From: Streptomyces adelaidensis
GTDB lineage: Bacteria; Actinomycetota; Actinomycetes; Streptomycetales; Streptomycetaceae
DNA: 64,000 nt
Assembly: GCF_016598475.1 (NCBI RefSeq)
Contig: NZ_JAEMUX010000045.1
Location: forward strand, 1 to 64,000
Reading direction: 5' to 3'
The translations under genes and the position numbers were made by a program. Shown here one piece after another: positions 16,545 to 24,418 of the stretch. The notes beneath the pieces are model-generated. The model was not told the origin of the DNA and made no database searches. It worked only from the letters and a program-made list of their open reading frames with translations. Within the stretch, counting starts at the first letter, position 1. The number at the start of each line of letters is the position of its first letter.

Positions 16545-19500
16545 GTGGGCTTCTTGAACCGCCTGCGCGGCGGCCCGGCCGGATCGACGGGGCGTCGCGG
16601 TGGGGACGACGGGGGTGTGGACGCCGGCTCGGGTGCCGGGGCCGGCTCGGGTACTGGGGCTGGCTCGGGTGCCGGGGTCGGCTCGGGTACTGGGGCTGGC
16701 TCGGGTGCCGGGGCCGGCTCGGGTGCCGGGGTCGGCTCGGGTGCCGGGGCCGGCTCGGGTGCCGGGGCCGGCTCGGGTACTGGAGTCGGCTCGGGTGCCG
16801 GGGCCAGCTCGGGTGCCGGGGCCGGCTTCCGTGGTGGGGTGGGCTCCGGTGCCGGGGCCGGCTCGGGCGGCGGGGTGCGCTCTGCCGCTGGGGCTGGGGT
16901 GGCTTCGGAAGCTGGGATCGCTTCGGGGGCCGGTTCGGCTTCGGGAGTCGGGGTGCCTTCTGTGGGTTCCGTGGGTGGGGCCGCTCCGGGTGACGGGGTC
17001 GCTCCCGTCGGCGGGGTCGCTTCGGCCGGTGGGTGGAAGGGGCTCGCTCCGATTCAGCGGGCCGTCGTCGGGCGGGATGTCGTCGCCGACGCCGGGTTCA
17101 GCGGGCGGTTGTCCACCTGGCAGAACCCGTCCTTGACCGGGACCCTGTCCCACGCCGTCCTGCCCGGAGCGCCGGGTGGGCTGGTCAAGGACGCCCTCAC
17201 CACGTCGGCGACCCCGGTCTCCGGCCTCGAACTGCCCGCACGCACCTTGCCGGTGGCGTACGACGAGCCCGAAGCTCCGGCCGAGGCGCACGGCGACGCG
17301 CCGCCCGTACAGCGCGCCCCGTACCGGGTCACGGGGTCCCGCCCGACCGGGCCCCGCGTGACTCCGGTACCGCCGCGTGTCACTCGGCCGACCCCGTTGA
17401 CGAGGGTGCCCACCGCACCTGCGGTGCAACGGCGGACGCTGCCGTCGGCACTGCCGCAGAGTTCCGGGACCAGCGGGGCGTCGGGCCGTACGGCATCGGC
17501 CGCTACGGCGCCGGGCGTCGCCTCGTCGGGGCCTACCGGGCCGGCGCGTACGGCGTCGGCCTCGGCCGGTTCAAGTGCGGCTGCCGCCGACTCGGCCACG
17601 GGTCCGGCCAGTTCAGTCGCGAGTCCGTTCGGAACAGCTCCCGGCGCCGGGGCCTCCGGCGGGGGCTCCGTGTCGGGGCGTACGGCATCGGGCTCGGCCA
17701 GTCCGGGCGTGGGTCCCGCCGATTCGGCCCCAGGCCCGGCCAATCCGAGCACAGGTCCGGTCCGGGCAGCCGCCGACACCTATGCCCCCGGTAGCGGCAC
17801 CACGCCGAGGCCCCCGGCATCGGGCTCGGCCAATTCCGTTCCGGTCAGCAGAGCCGCCAGCCCACGCGGGACGACACATGGCGCCGACACCCCGTTGGGC
17901 GGCACCACACCGGGGCCCTCGGCATCGGGCTCGGCCAACTCGGTTCCGGTCAGCAGAGCCGCCAGCCCACGCGGGACGACACATGGCGCCGACACCCCGT
18001 TGGGCGGCACCACACCGGGGCGTACGGCATCGGGCTCGGCCGACTCGGGGGCAGGTACTGCCCGTTCGGCCGCAGGTCCGGCCAGTTCGGGCACGGGTCC
18101 GGTCGGCCCAACTGCCGGCACCGGCACCTCCGGCGGCGGCTCCGCGACGGGGCCTACGACATCACGCTCAGCCAACCCACGTAGGAGTGCCGGAAGTTCA
18201 GTCCCAGACCCGGCCAGCTCAAGCACGGGCCCGATCAGCCCAACCGCCGGCACCCACACCTCCAGCGGCACCCCCACAGCGGGGCGTACGACACCCCGCT
18301 CAGCCAACGCACGCACAGGCCCCGCCAGCTCAAGCACCGGCCCGGACAGCCCAACCGCCAGCGCCGACACCGCCGGCGGCACCCCCACAGCGGGACGTAC
18401 GACGTCGGGCTCAGCCAACTCCCGCTCCGCTTCCACCGGTTCGGCCTCGGGTCCGGCCAGTTCGAGCACAGGTCCGGCCCGAGCAGCCGCCGGAACGGGT
18501 GCCCTCAGTAGCGGCGGCACCACGCCAGGGCGTACGACATCTGGCCCAGCCAACTCGGGTGGAAGCCCGGGCAGTTCCGTTCCGGTCAGCAGGGCTGTCA
18601 GCTCGCGTGGAACGACATCTTCCGCCGGAGCAGCTGACTCCGGTGGCGGCTCCGCCGTCACGGAGAGCGGCCGGGTCGGCGCGTCGGCCGCGCCCAGCAG
18701 CCCGACTCCCAGCGGTTCCGGTAGTCCGTCCGCCGAGGCCGGAGGTCCGGTGACCGAAGCCGCCGGTACGGTGGCGGGGCTCCGCCCCTCCACAACGTAC
18801 CCCCGCAGCACGGGAGTTGACGTCCAGCGGGCGTCGGCGGATGTCAGCGGCACGGCCACCGGCCCCAGCGCCACGGCGGCCGACCTCAGCCGCGCGGGCA
18901 TCGACGTCCAAAGGTCGACGCCCTCTCCGGGTCGTACGACAGCCGCCCCCGCCGGAACGGCGACGGGACCGGACGCCACGTCCAATGGCTCCACTGGCTC
19001 CACTGACTCCGCTGGCCCCCGCCGGACCGCGAACGGCGGCCTCGGTGGCATGTCGGCGGTCGCCCCGAGCGACGCACCGAAGCATGCAGGCGCAACGGCT
19101 ACGGGCCCCGGCTTCTCCACACCAGGCAGCTCTCCCACGAGGGCGACCGGCCCCAACAACCCGGCCGCCGGCATCCAACGTGCGCCAATCGCCCCCGGCG
19201 GGACGCCAACCGCCCCGGGCAACGCGGCGTCCGGCATCCAGCAGTCGCCGACCGGACGCGGCGACGCACCGAACCGGGCGGGCGCAACGGCGACGGGCCC
19301 CGGCTCCACACCGGGCACTCCTGACGCGAGGGCGACAGGCCCCAGTCACCCGGCGGTCGGCATCCAGCGTGCGTCGATCAACCCCAGCAACACGCCACCC
19401 AGCACCACCAACGCCGGCTCCGGCTCCGGCTCGACCAGCACCCCGTCACCCGAAGGGGCCGACGTCCAGCGGGCGACGACCGGTCCCAGCCGTACGGCAG

Positions 19501-20663
19501 CCGCAGCCGCAGCACCCGGACCACCGACGCACCCCGGCGGAACGGCGGCCACCCCTGCCGCCCCCGCCGCCCCCGCCGCCCACTCCCTCCACACGACGAC
19601 CAGCCCCAGCAACCCGGCACTGGAGCCCGTCCCTCCGGCGGCAGACCAAAGCACCCCTACGGCTCGCCCCACCCCCACGCCCCGGGTCACCCCATCGGCC
19701 CTCCCGGGCAAGCCCCCCGTACAGCGAAGCGCTGCCCCCGGCGCAAGGCGCATCGGCCTCGGTGCCCCAATCCCCGGAAAGGTGCCGCCGACCGCCGCAC
19801 CGCCCGCCCACCCGAGGGCAGCGACCCCACCCGCCCCCACACACCCGACCGGACCCACGCCTCCGGCTCCCCCACGCCAACGCCCCCTGCTCGGCGCCCC
19901 CCTCTCCACCCCGCCCCAGAACACGAAGCCCCTGCCCGGCCGCGCCGCCCCCAGCACGCCGAGCCGCGCAGTCCCCCCTCCCCTGCAGCGCACCGCGACG
20001 ACGGCGTACCCGGCAAAGACCGACCCCGCGCCGGCAGCCCAGCCCCAGCCCGTACGCCTGACACCCCCAGCCGTCGCACCCACGCGCCCCCTGACCCCCA
20101 CCCGCGCCCTCACCTCAGCGCTGCCCCCCACCGCCCGGCGCCCGGCGCCCCCCGCCGCCGCACCCCTGCGCCGCCCCTCCTCACCGGGCGCCGCCCCCGC
20201 CGTACAACGCCTCACGGCCGACAAGCCCACGCCCACTCCCACGCCCCGTAGCGCAGCCGCCCCCGCACCGCCGAAGCGGAGCGGCTCCCCCCTCCCCGTA
20301 ATCCCCCGGCGCCAGGCCATCCCCACCCCCGCTCCGGCCCCCAAGGCGCCCGACCCCGCCCCCGTACAGCGAGCCCCACGAACCCCCCTGCACCCGACCC
20401 CCGCCACCCCAACCACGGCCGTCTCCCCCGACACAGCCACCACAACCCACCGCACAAGCACACCGACCACACCCACCACACCGACGGCCGCCTCGCCCCG
20501 AGACACCGCACCCCCCAAAGACCAGTTCGACCCCCGCTCCCTCACCGACTTCCAGCTCGACGAGCTGACCCACAAACTCATCGGCCGCATCACCCGCCTC
20601 GTCCGCACCGAGCTACGCCTCGACCGCGAACGAATCGGCAAACTCCGCGACCCCCGCCGCTGA
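16545..20663 (+). CDS. Giant low-complexity eCIS protein with repeated VQR motifs
   Basis: A 1372-residue protein made almost only of Gly, Ala, Ser, Thr and Pro. Residues 25-110 are Gly/Ala/Ser repeats on an 18-bp DNA unit. A more complex patch lies at about 165-255 (VVADAGFSGRLSTWQNPSL and following). The centre is Ser/Thr/Pro-rich and contains a duplicated 35-codon unit. Eleven [VI]QR motifs are spread through it, as also seen in the DUF4157 protein. Only the last 45 residues (LTDFQLDELTHKLIGRITRL, then a basic helix) look folded. The GTG start lies four bases after the DUF6760 stop. Its place in the operon argues for a structural, tape-measure or cargo role, but sequence does not prove one. 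It is far longer than any family I can name. Confidence 0.6.
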   Translation: MGFLNRLRGGPAGSTGRRGGDDGGVDAGSGAGAGSGTGAGSGAGVGSGTGAGSGAGAGSGAGVGSGAGAGSGAGAGSGTGVGSGAGASSGAGAGFRGGVGSGAGAGSGGGVRSAAGAGVASEAGIASGAGSASGVGVPSVGSVGGAAPGDGVAPVGGVASAGGWKGLAPIQRAVVGRDVVADAGFSGRLSTWQNPSLTGTLSHAVLPGAPGGLVKDALTTSATPVSGLELPARTLPVAYDEPEAPAEAHGDAPPVQRAPYRVTGSRPTGPRVTPVPPRVTRPTPLTRVPTAPAVQRRTLPSALPQSSGTSGASGRTASAATAPGVASSGPTGPARTASASAGSSAAAADSATGPASSVASPFGTAPGAGASGGGSVSGRTASGSASPGVGPADSAPGPANPSTGPVRAAADTYAPGSGTTPRPPASGSANSVPVSRAASPRGTTHGADTPLGGTTPGPSASGSANSVPVSRAASPRGTTHGADTPLGGTTPGRTASGSADSGAGTARSAAGPASSGTGPVGPTAGTGTSGGGSATGPTTSRSANPRRSAGSSVPDPASSSTGPISPTAGTHTSSGTPTAGRTTPRSANARTGPASSSTGPDSPTASADTAGGTPTAGRTTSGSANSRSASTGSASGPASSSTGPARAAAGTGALSSGGTTPGRTTSGPANSGGSPGSSVPVSRAVSSRGTTSSAGAADSGGGSAVTESGRVGASAAPSSPTPSGSGSPSAEAGGPVTEAAGTVAGLRPSTTYPRSTGVDVQRASADVSGTATGPSATAADLSRAGIDVQRSTPSPGRTTAAPAGTATGPDATSNGSTGSTDSAGPRRTANGGLGGMSAVAPSDAPKHAGATATGPGFSTPGSSPTRATGPNNPAAGIQRAPIAPGGTPTAPGNAASGIQQSPTGRGDAPNRAGATATGPGSTPGTPDARATGPSHPAVGIQRASINPSNTPPSTTNAGSGSGSTSTPSPEGADVQRATTGPSRTAAAAAAPGPPTHPGGTAATPAAPAAPAAHSLHTTTSPSNPALEPVPPAADQSTPTARPTPTPRVTPSALPGKPPVQRSAAPGARRIGLGAPIPGKVPPTAAPPAHPRAATPPAPTHPTGPTPPAPPRQRPLLGAPLSTPPQNTKPLPGRAAPSTPSRAVPPPLQRTATTAYPAKTDPAPAAQPQPVRLTPPAVAPTRPLTPTRALTSALPPTARRPAPPAAAPLRRPSSPGAAPAVQRLTADKPTPTPTPRSAAAPAPPKRSGSPLPVIPRRQAIPTPAPAPKAPDPAPVQRAPRTPLHPTPATPTTAVSPDTATTTHRTSTPTTPTTPTAASPRDTAPPKDQFDPRSLTDFQLDELTHKLIGRITRLVRTELRLDRERIGKLRDPRR
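16625..16870 (+). repeat. 18-bp coding tandem repeat (Gly-Ala-Gly-Ser)
   Basis: Roughly a dozen copies of an 18-bp unit of the type GGCTCGGGTGCCGGGGCC, with GGTACTGGG variants, lie in frame near the start of the giant eCIS gene. Confidence 0.9.
17816..18030 (+). repeat. 105-bp in-frame direct repeat
   Basis: A 105-bp (35-codon) unit beginning at 17816 is repeated almost exactly at 17921, with a third, diverging copy beginning at 18026. Very few differences separate copies one and two, which indicates recent duplication. Confidence 0.88.
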
Positions 20664-20671
20664 GCCCTCCA

Positions 20672-20728
20672 CCACCCCCACCCCCACCCCCACCCCCACC
20701 CCCACCCCCACGCCCACCCCCGCCCCCA
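20672..20728 (+). repeat. CCCCCA hexamer tract with G-quadruplex potential
   Basis: Six perfect CCCCCA hexamers at 20675-20710 are followed by imperfect copies, giving (GGGGGT)n on the opposite strand. It fills the short gap between the giant protein gene and the second tube gene, within one operon. Confidence 0.92.
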
Positions 20729-20756
20729 ACCCCAGTCCGCAGAAAGGCCCTCCCCG

Positions 20757-21182
20757 ATGCCCCGCGATCTCGACCCGGGCTCCACCATCTTCTTCACGCT
20801 GACGATCGACGGCGAAAGCCTCGGTTACTTCAACGGGTGTGAAGGGCTGTCGTCCACGGTGGAGATCGAGCAGCGCCAGGAGGGCGGGAACAACGGGTTC
20901 GTCTGGCAGCTCCCGTCACGGGTGACGTTCTCGAACATCCGGCTGACGCGGCCGCTGACGCCGGACACGGCGAAGGTCGCGGCGTGGATCTCGTCCGTGG
21001 CGACGGGGGTGAAACGCCCGACCGCCCAGATCGCGGCGCTGCGCGCCGACGGCTCGGAGGTGGCGCACTGGGGGCTGATCGACGTCCTGCCCGTGAGCTG
21101 GCAGGGCCCGTCGCTGGACCCGGCGAACCCGAGCGTGGCGACCGAGGTCCTGGAGATCACGCATCACGGGTTCACGGACTGA
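20757..21182 (+). CDS. Second tail tube protein (Afp5-like tube initiator)
   Basis: A 141-residue gp19-family protein (GSTIFFTLTIDGESLGYFNG, CEGLSSTVEIEQRQEGGNNG, then LEITHHGFTD at the end). In eCIS particles such a second tube protein sits between the spike/LysM adaptor and the main tube. The ATG has AAAGG upstream. It is followed closely by the LysM gene, matching the Afp5-Afp7 order. Sequence is clearly diverged from the main tube gene at 15407. Confidence 0.9.
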   Translation: MPRDLDPGSTIFFTLTIDGESLGYFNGCEGLSSTVEIEQRQEGGNNGFVWQLPSRVTFSNIRLTRPLTPDTAKVAAWISSVATGVKRPTAQIAALRADGSEVAHWGLIDVLPVSWQGPSLDPANPSVATEVLEITHHGFTD

Positions 21183-21198
21183 GGGGCGGGGACAGGAC

Positions 21199-21924
21199 AT
21201 GGCGAAGGGCAACAAGGGCGGCGCGGGCAAGAGTCTCGTGCGGGCCACGCTGGCCATCCACGAGCCGCCGGTCGGGACGAGCACGACACCGGGCGCGCTG
21301 AAGAAAACGTTCAACTTCGAGTTCAACCCGGCCGAACTGACACTGCGCCAGGGCGCCCAGTGGAAGCGGACGACGAGCGCGGCGGTCCGTGACGGCGCGC
21401 TGCCGGAGTTCATGGGGCCCGATCCCCGGGAGATGAACGTCGAGATCTTCCTCGACTCCTCCGCCAAGCCGAGCGGCACCACGGTGCTGAAGAAGGTGGA
21501 CACGCTGCTGTCGTGCTGCGAGGTGACGGCCAAGAGCCTCGCCGCGGACCAGCCGTCACCGCCCTGGGTGGTGTTCCAGTGGGGGTCGTTCTCGACGGCC
21601 CGTTTCACGGCGTACGTCAGTTCCGTGGACGTCACGTACTCCCTGTTCGGGACGACCGGTGTGCCGATCCGGGCCGCCTGCCGGATGACGCTGCACGAGA
21701 TCCCCAGTCGGACCGAGGGGCAGAACCCGACGTCGGGCGCGCTCACCGCGCGGAGTGTGCACCGGGTCGTGGCGGGCGACTCGCTGCAGTCGCTGGCGTG
21801 GCGGGAGTACGGGAACGCATCCGCGTGGCGGGCGATCGCCGAGGCCAACGGCATCGACGACCCCACGTACCTGCCCACCGGCACCGAACTCGTCCTCCCG
21901 GCGGCCGGGGAGGTGGGCCACTGA
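21199..21924 (+). CDS. LysM-containing tube adaptor (Afp7-like)
   Basis: A 241-residue protein. The N-terminal 180 residues are the CIS tube/adaptor domain (KKTFNFEFNPAELTLRQGAQ). The last 50 are a LysM module (HRVVAGDSLQSLAWREYGNA, then LPTGTELVLP). Afp7/gp53-type proteins join the spike to the tube and baseplate; LysM here is a structural module but could touch peptidoglycan. The stop overlaps the spike gene start (TGATG). Length is normal for the family. Confidence 0.92.
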   Translation: MAKGNKGGAGKSLVRATLAIHEPPVGTSTTPGALKKTFNFEFNPAELTLRQGAQWKRTTSAAVRDGALPEFMGPDPREMNVEIFLDSSAKPSGTTVLKKVDTLLSCCEVTAKSLAADQPSPPWVVFQWGSFSTARFTAYVSSVDVTYSLFGTTGVPIRAACRMTLHEIPSRTEGQNPTSGALTARSVHRVVAGDSLQSLAWREYGNASAWRAIAEANGIDDPTYLPTGTELVLPAAGEVGH

Positions 21925-23843
21925 TGGGCGGGAACCAGGCCGGGAAACCGTCCTTCTCCAACGTCATCCGGGTCACCATCGACAGCAGGAAACTGCCGAC
22001 CGACGCCGCCGATCTGCTGGTCGGCGGCTGGGTCGACCTCGGGGCCGGGGTGCCTGGCGCGTTCCGGCTCACCTTCCGGGACCCGCACGGGCTGCTGCTG
22101 GGCAAACTGAACGTCAGGTTCGGCTCCAAGGTGGTCATCTCGCCCGTGGCCGGCGGGAAGGGCGCGGCGAGCCCGGTGTTCACCGGCGAGGTCACCGGTA
22201 TGGAGACCGACTACGACGGCACCGGCACCTTCACCGTCGTCCGCGGCTACGACCCGGGCCACCGGCTGATGCGGGTGCGCAGGGTGGCGGCGTACCGCAA
22301 CCAGACGGCCGCCGACATCGCCCGCAAGCTGGCCGGGATGAACGGCGTCCCGATCGGCCAGGTGCAGTCCACCAAGACCGTCTACGACTTCATCAGCCAG
22401 TCCAATGTGACGGACTGGGACTTCCTGGCTCGGCTCGCCGACGAGAACGAGATGGTGATGTCGCTGGACGCCAAGGGGAAGTTCCAGTTCGTCAAGCCGA
22501 AGCCGGCGTCCGGCGCGGCCCCCCCGAGCCCTCCCGGCCAGAAGAGCCCCTATGAGCTGAAGGCCGGGGTGGACATCCTGCGCTGCCGGGCCGCCGTCAC
22601 CGCCGCCGACCAGGTCGACAAGGTCGAGGCGCGCGGCTGGAACGTCACGACGAAGAAGAAGCTCACCGCGATGGCGAAGGCGAGCGTCGCCAACCCCGGC
22701 ATCGCCATCGGTACCACCCCGCAGAAGGCGGCCAACCCGTTCAAGGCCGCCAAGCTGGTCGAGACCGACACCCCGTACGACCTGCAGAGCGAGGTCACGC
22801 ACGCCGCCGGTTCCCTCGCCGACGACATCACCTCCTCCTTCGCGGAGCTGGAGGTCATGGTGCGCGGCAACCCGCTGCTGCGCCCCGGTGTGCCGATCAC
22901 GCTCTCCGACGTGGGCGCCCCCTTCGAGGGCAAGTACACCTGCACCTCCGTACGGCACACCTTCGGCGACGGCAGCCACTACGAGACCTGGGTGACCGTC
23001 AGCGGGCGGCAGTGGCGCTCGCTGTACGGGCTGACGTCCGGGGGCGGTACGGCGGCGCCCCGGCTGCCGAGTGTGGCCAACGCGCTGGTCACCGACGTAC
23101 AGGATCCGCTGAAGCAGGGCCGGGTGAAGCTCCAGTTCCCGTGGCTGGACGACGCGTACGTCAGCGACTGGACGCGGACCGTGCAGATGGGCGGCAAGGG
23201 CGGCGGCGGGATCTTCCCGCTGGACGTCGGCGACGAGGTGCTGGTCGCCTTCGACCGGGGCGCGCTCGACCACCCCTTCGTCATCGGCGGTCTCTACAAC
23301 GGTGTCGACAAGCCGACCCCCGTGAAGGACGTGTGGCTGCACGACCCGGTCCGCAAGAAGGCGATCCGGCACACCGTGGCCGACCGGGAGGGCAACCGGA
23401 TGGACCTGCTCAGCCAGCAGACCGGCCTGCGCAAGCAGGGCGTGCGCCTCGCCACCGGCAACGACCGGCTGATCATCAACCTGGACCGGACGAAGACCGA
23501 GATCACCGTGGACAGCAAGGGCGCCGTCTCCATCACGGGCGGCACCTCCGTGTCCGTGAAGGCCGGCACCGATCTGACGCTGAGCGCGCTGCGGTCCGTG
23601 ACCATCCGGAGCGGCGGGCCGCTCAACCTCCAGGGTCAGGGGCTGGTCAGCCTCAGATCGCTCGGCGGCGCCGTCAATGTGAGCGCGCTGGGTGCGCTCA
23701 GCCTCAGCGCGGCCGGCGCGGCGACGCTCAACGCGGCCGGGACCGTGCAGATCAACGCCGTGGGCCAGTTGGGCCTGAAGGCCGTCAAGGTCGACATCTT
23801 CGGCGGGTTCTTCGTCAACACGGTCAAGTATCCGTTCGGGTGA
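21924..23843 (+). CDS. VgrG-like spike protein (gp27/gp5 type)
   Basis: A 639-residue baseplate spike. The N-terminal 380 residues are gp27-like (VIRVTIDSRKLPTDAADLLV; VYDFISQSNVTDWDFLARLA). A gp5 OB-fold follows at about 400-480 (ALVTDVQDPLKQGRVKLQFP; PLDVGDEVLVAF). The rest is a beta-helical needle with periodic hydrophobics (VSVKAGTDLTLSALRSVTIR). The trimer forms the puncturing tip. The ATG overlaps the LysM gene stop. The C-terminus ends GGFFVNTVKYPFG with no fused PAAR or effector domain, and no separate PAAR gene follows. Confidence 0.94.
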   Translation: MGGNQAGKPSFSNVIRVTIDSRKLPTDAADLLVGGWVDLGAGVPGAFRLTFRDPHGLLLGKLNVRFGSKVVISPVAGGKGAASPVFTGEVTGMETDYDGTGTFTVVRGYDPGHRLMRVRRVAAYRNQTAADIARKLAGMNGVPIGQVQSTKTVYDFISQSNVTDWDFLARLADENEMVMSLDAKGKFQFVKPKPASGAAPPSPPGQKSPYELKAGVDILRCRAAVTAADQVDKVEARGWNVTTKKKLTAMAKASVANPGIAIGTTPQKAANPFKAAKLVETDTPYDLQSEVTHAAGSLADDITSSFAELEVMVRGNPLLRPGVPITLSDVGAPFEGKYTCTSVRHTFGDGSHYETWVTVSGRQWRSLYGLTSGGGTAAPRLPSVANALVTDVQDPLKQGRVKLQFPWLDDAYVSDWTRTVQMGGKGGGGIFPLDVGDEVLVAFDRGALDHPFVIGGLYNGVDKPTPVKDVWLHDPVRKKAIRHTVADREGNRMDLLSQQTGLRKQGVRLATGNDRLIINLDRTKTEITVDSKGAVSITGGTSVSVKAGTDLTLSALRSVTIRSGGPLNLQGQGLVSLRSLGGAVNVSALGALSLSAAGAATLNAAGTVQINAVGQLGLKAVKVDIFGGFFVNTVKYPFG

Positions 23844-23912
23844 CGGCCGATGGCGGCCCCTGACGGCCTATGACGGCCGGGAGCCCACCGGCAGCTCACG
23901 CACTTCGCACAC

Positions 23913-23953
23913 CACGTACTCGGAAACTCACGTACTCGGAAACTCACGTACTT
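23913..23953. repeat. 16-bp tandem repeat upstream of the gp25 gene
   Basis: A 16-bp unit (CACGTACTCGGAAACT) occurs twice in tandem at 23913 and 23929, with a third partial copy at 23945, in the 131-bp gap between the spike and gp25 genes. The gap also carries the GGAAGGAGG ribosome site. Confidence 0.9.
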
Positions 23954-23974
23954 CAGGAAGGAGGGCGGCCCACG

Positions 23975-24418
23975 ATGGCCGAGCAGTTCGTCGGATCCGG
24001 CTGGGCGTTCCCGCTGCGCATCGGGCCCACCGGGGGCATCGCCCTGGTCAGCGGGGAGCGCGAGGTCGAGGAGGCCATCCGGCTCGTCCTGGCCACCGCG
24101 CCGGGTGAGCGGCCGATGCGCCCGGAGTTCGGCTGCGCCATCCACGACCTGGTGTTCGCGCCGGTCAACGAGGCCACCGCCGGCCGTATCCAGCACGAGG
24201 TGTACGCGAGCCTCGACCGCTGGGAGCCGCGCATCGAGGTGACCGACGTCGACGTGACGGCCGGCGCCGACCAGGGCGTCCTCTTCATCGACGTCCGCTA
24301 CGCGATCCGCGGCACCAACAACCCCCGCAGCCTGGTCTTCCCCTTCTACGTCATCCCCTCCCACGACGAGCCGGACCTTGCTTCCGAAGGCTCCGAACGT
24401 CCTGAAAGCGACCTCTGA
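23975..24418 (+). CDS. Baseplate wedge protein, GPW/gp25 family
   Basis: A 147-residue gp25-like protein with the family core (IALVSGEREVEEAIRLVLAT, APGERPMRPEFGCAIHDLVF). gp25 links the baseplate to the sheath and nucleates sheath assembly. I chose the ATG at 23975 because GGAAGGAGGG precedes it; the longer frame from 23870 would translate the 16-bp repeats. The stop overlaps the next ATG. Confidence 0.93.
   Translation: MAEQFVGSGWAFPLRIGPTGGIALVSGEREVEEAIRLVLATAPGERPMRPEFGCAIHDLVFAPVNEATAGRIQHEVYASLDRWEPRIEVTDVDVTAGADQGVLFIDVRYAIRGTNNPRSLVFPFYVIPSHDEPDLASEGSERPESDL

Noticed and set aside
16300..20800. Several long antisense frames opposite the giant low-complexity gene
   Set aside because: High GC and codon-length repeats keep all frames open; only the plus frame fits the operon spacing and ends with a conserved-looking C-terminal domain.
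21924..23843. Effector domain fused to the spike C-terminus
   Set aside because: The sequence after the OB-fold is a regular beta-helical needle to the end, with no extra domain.
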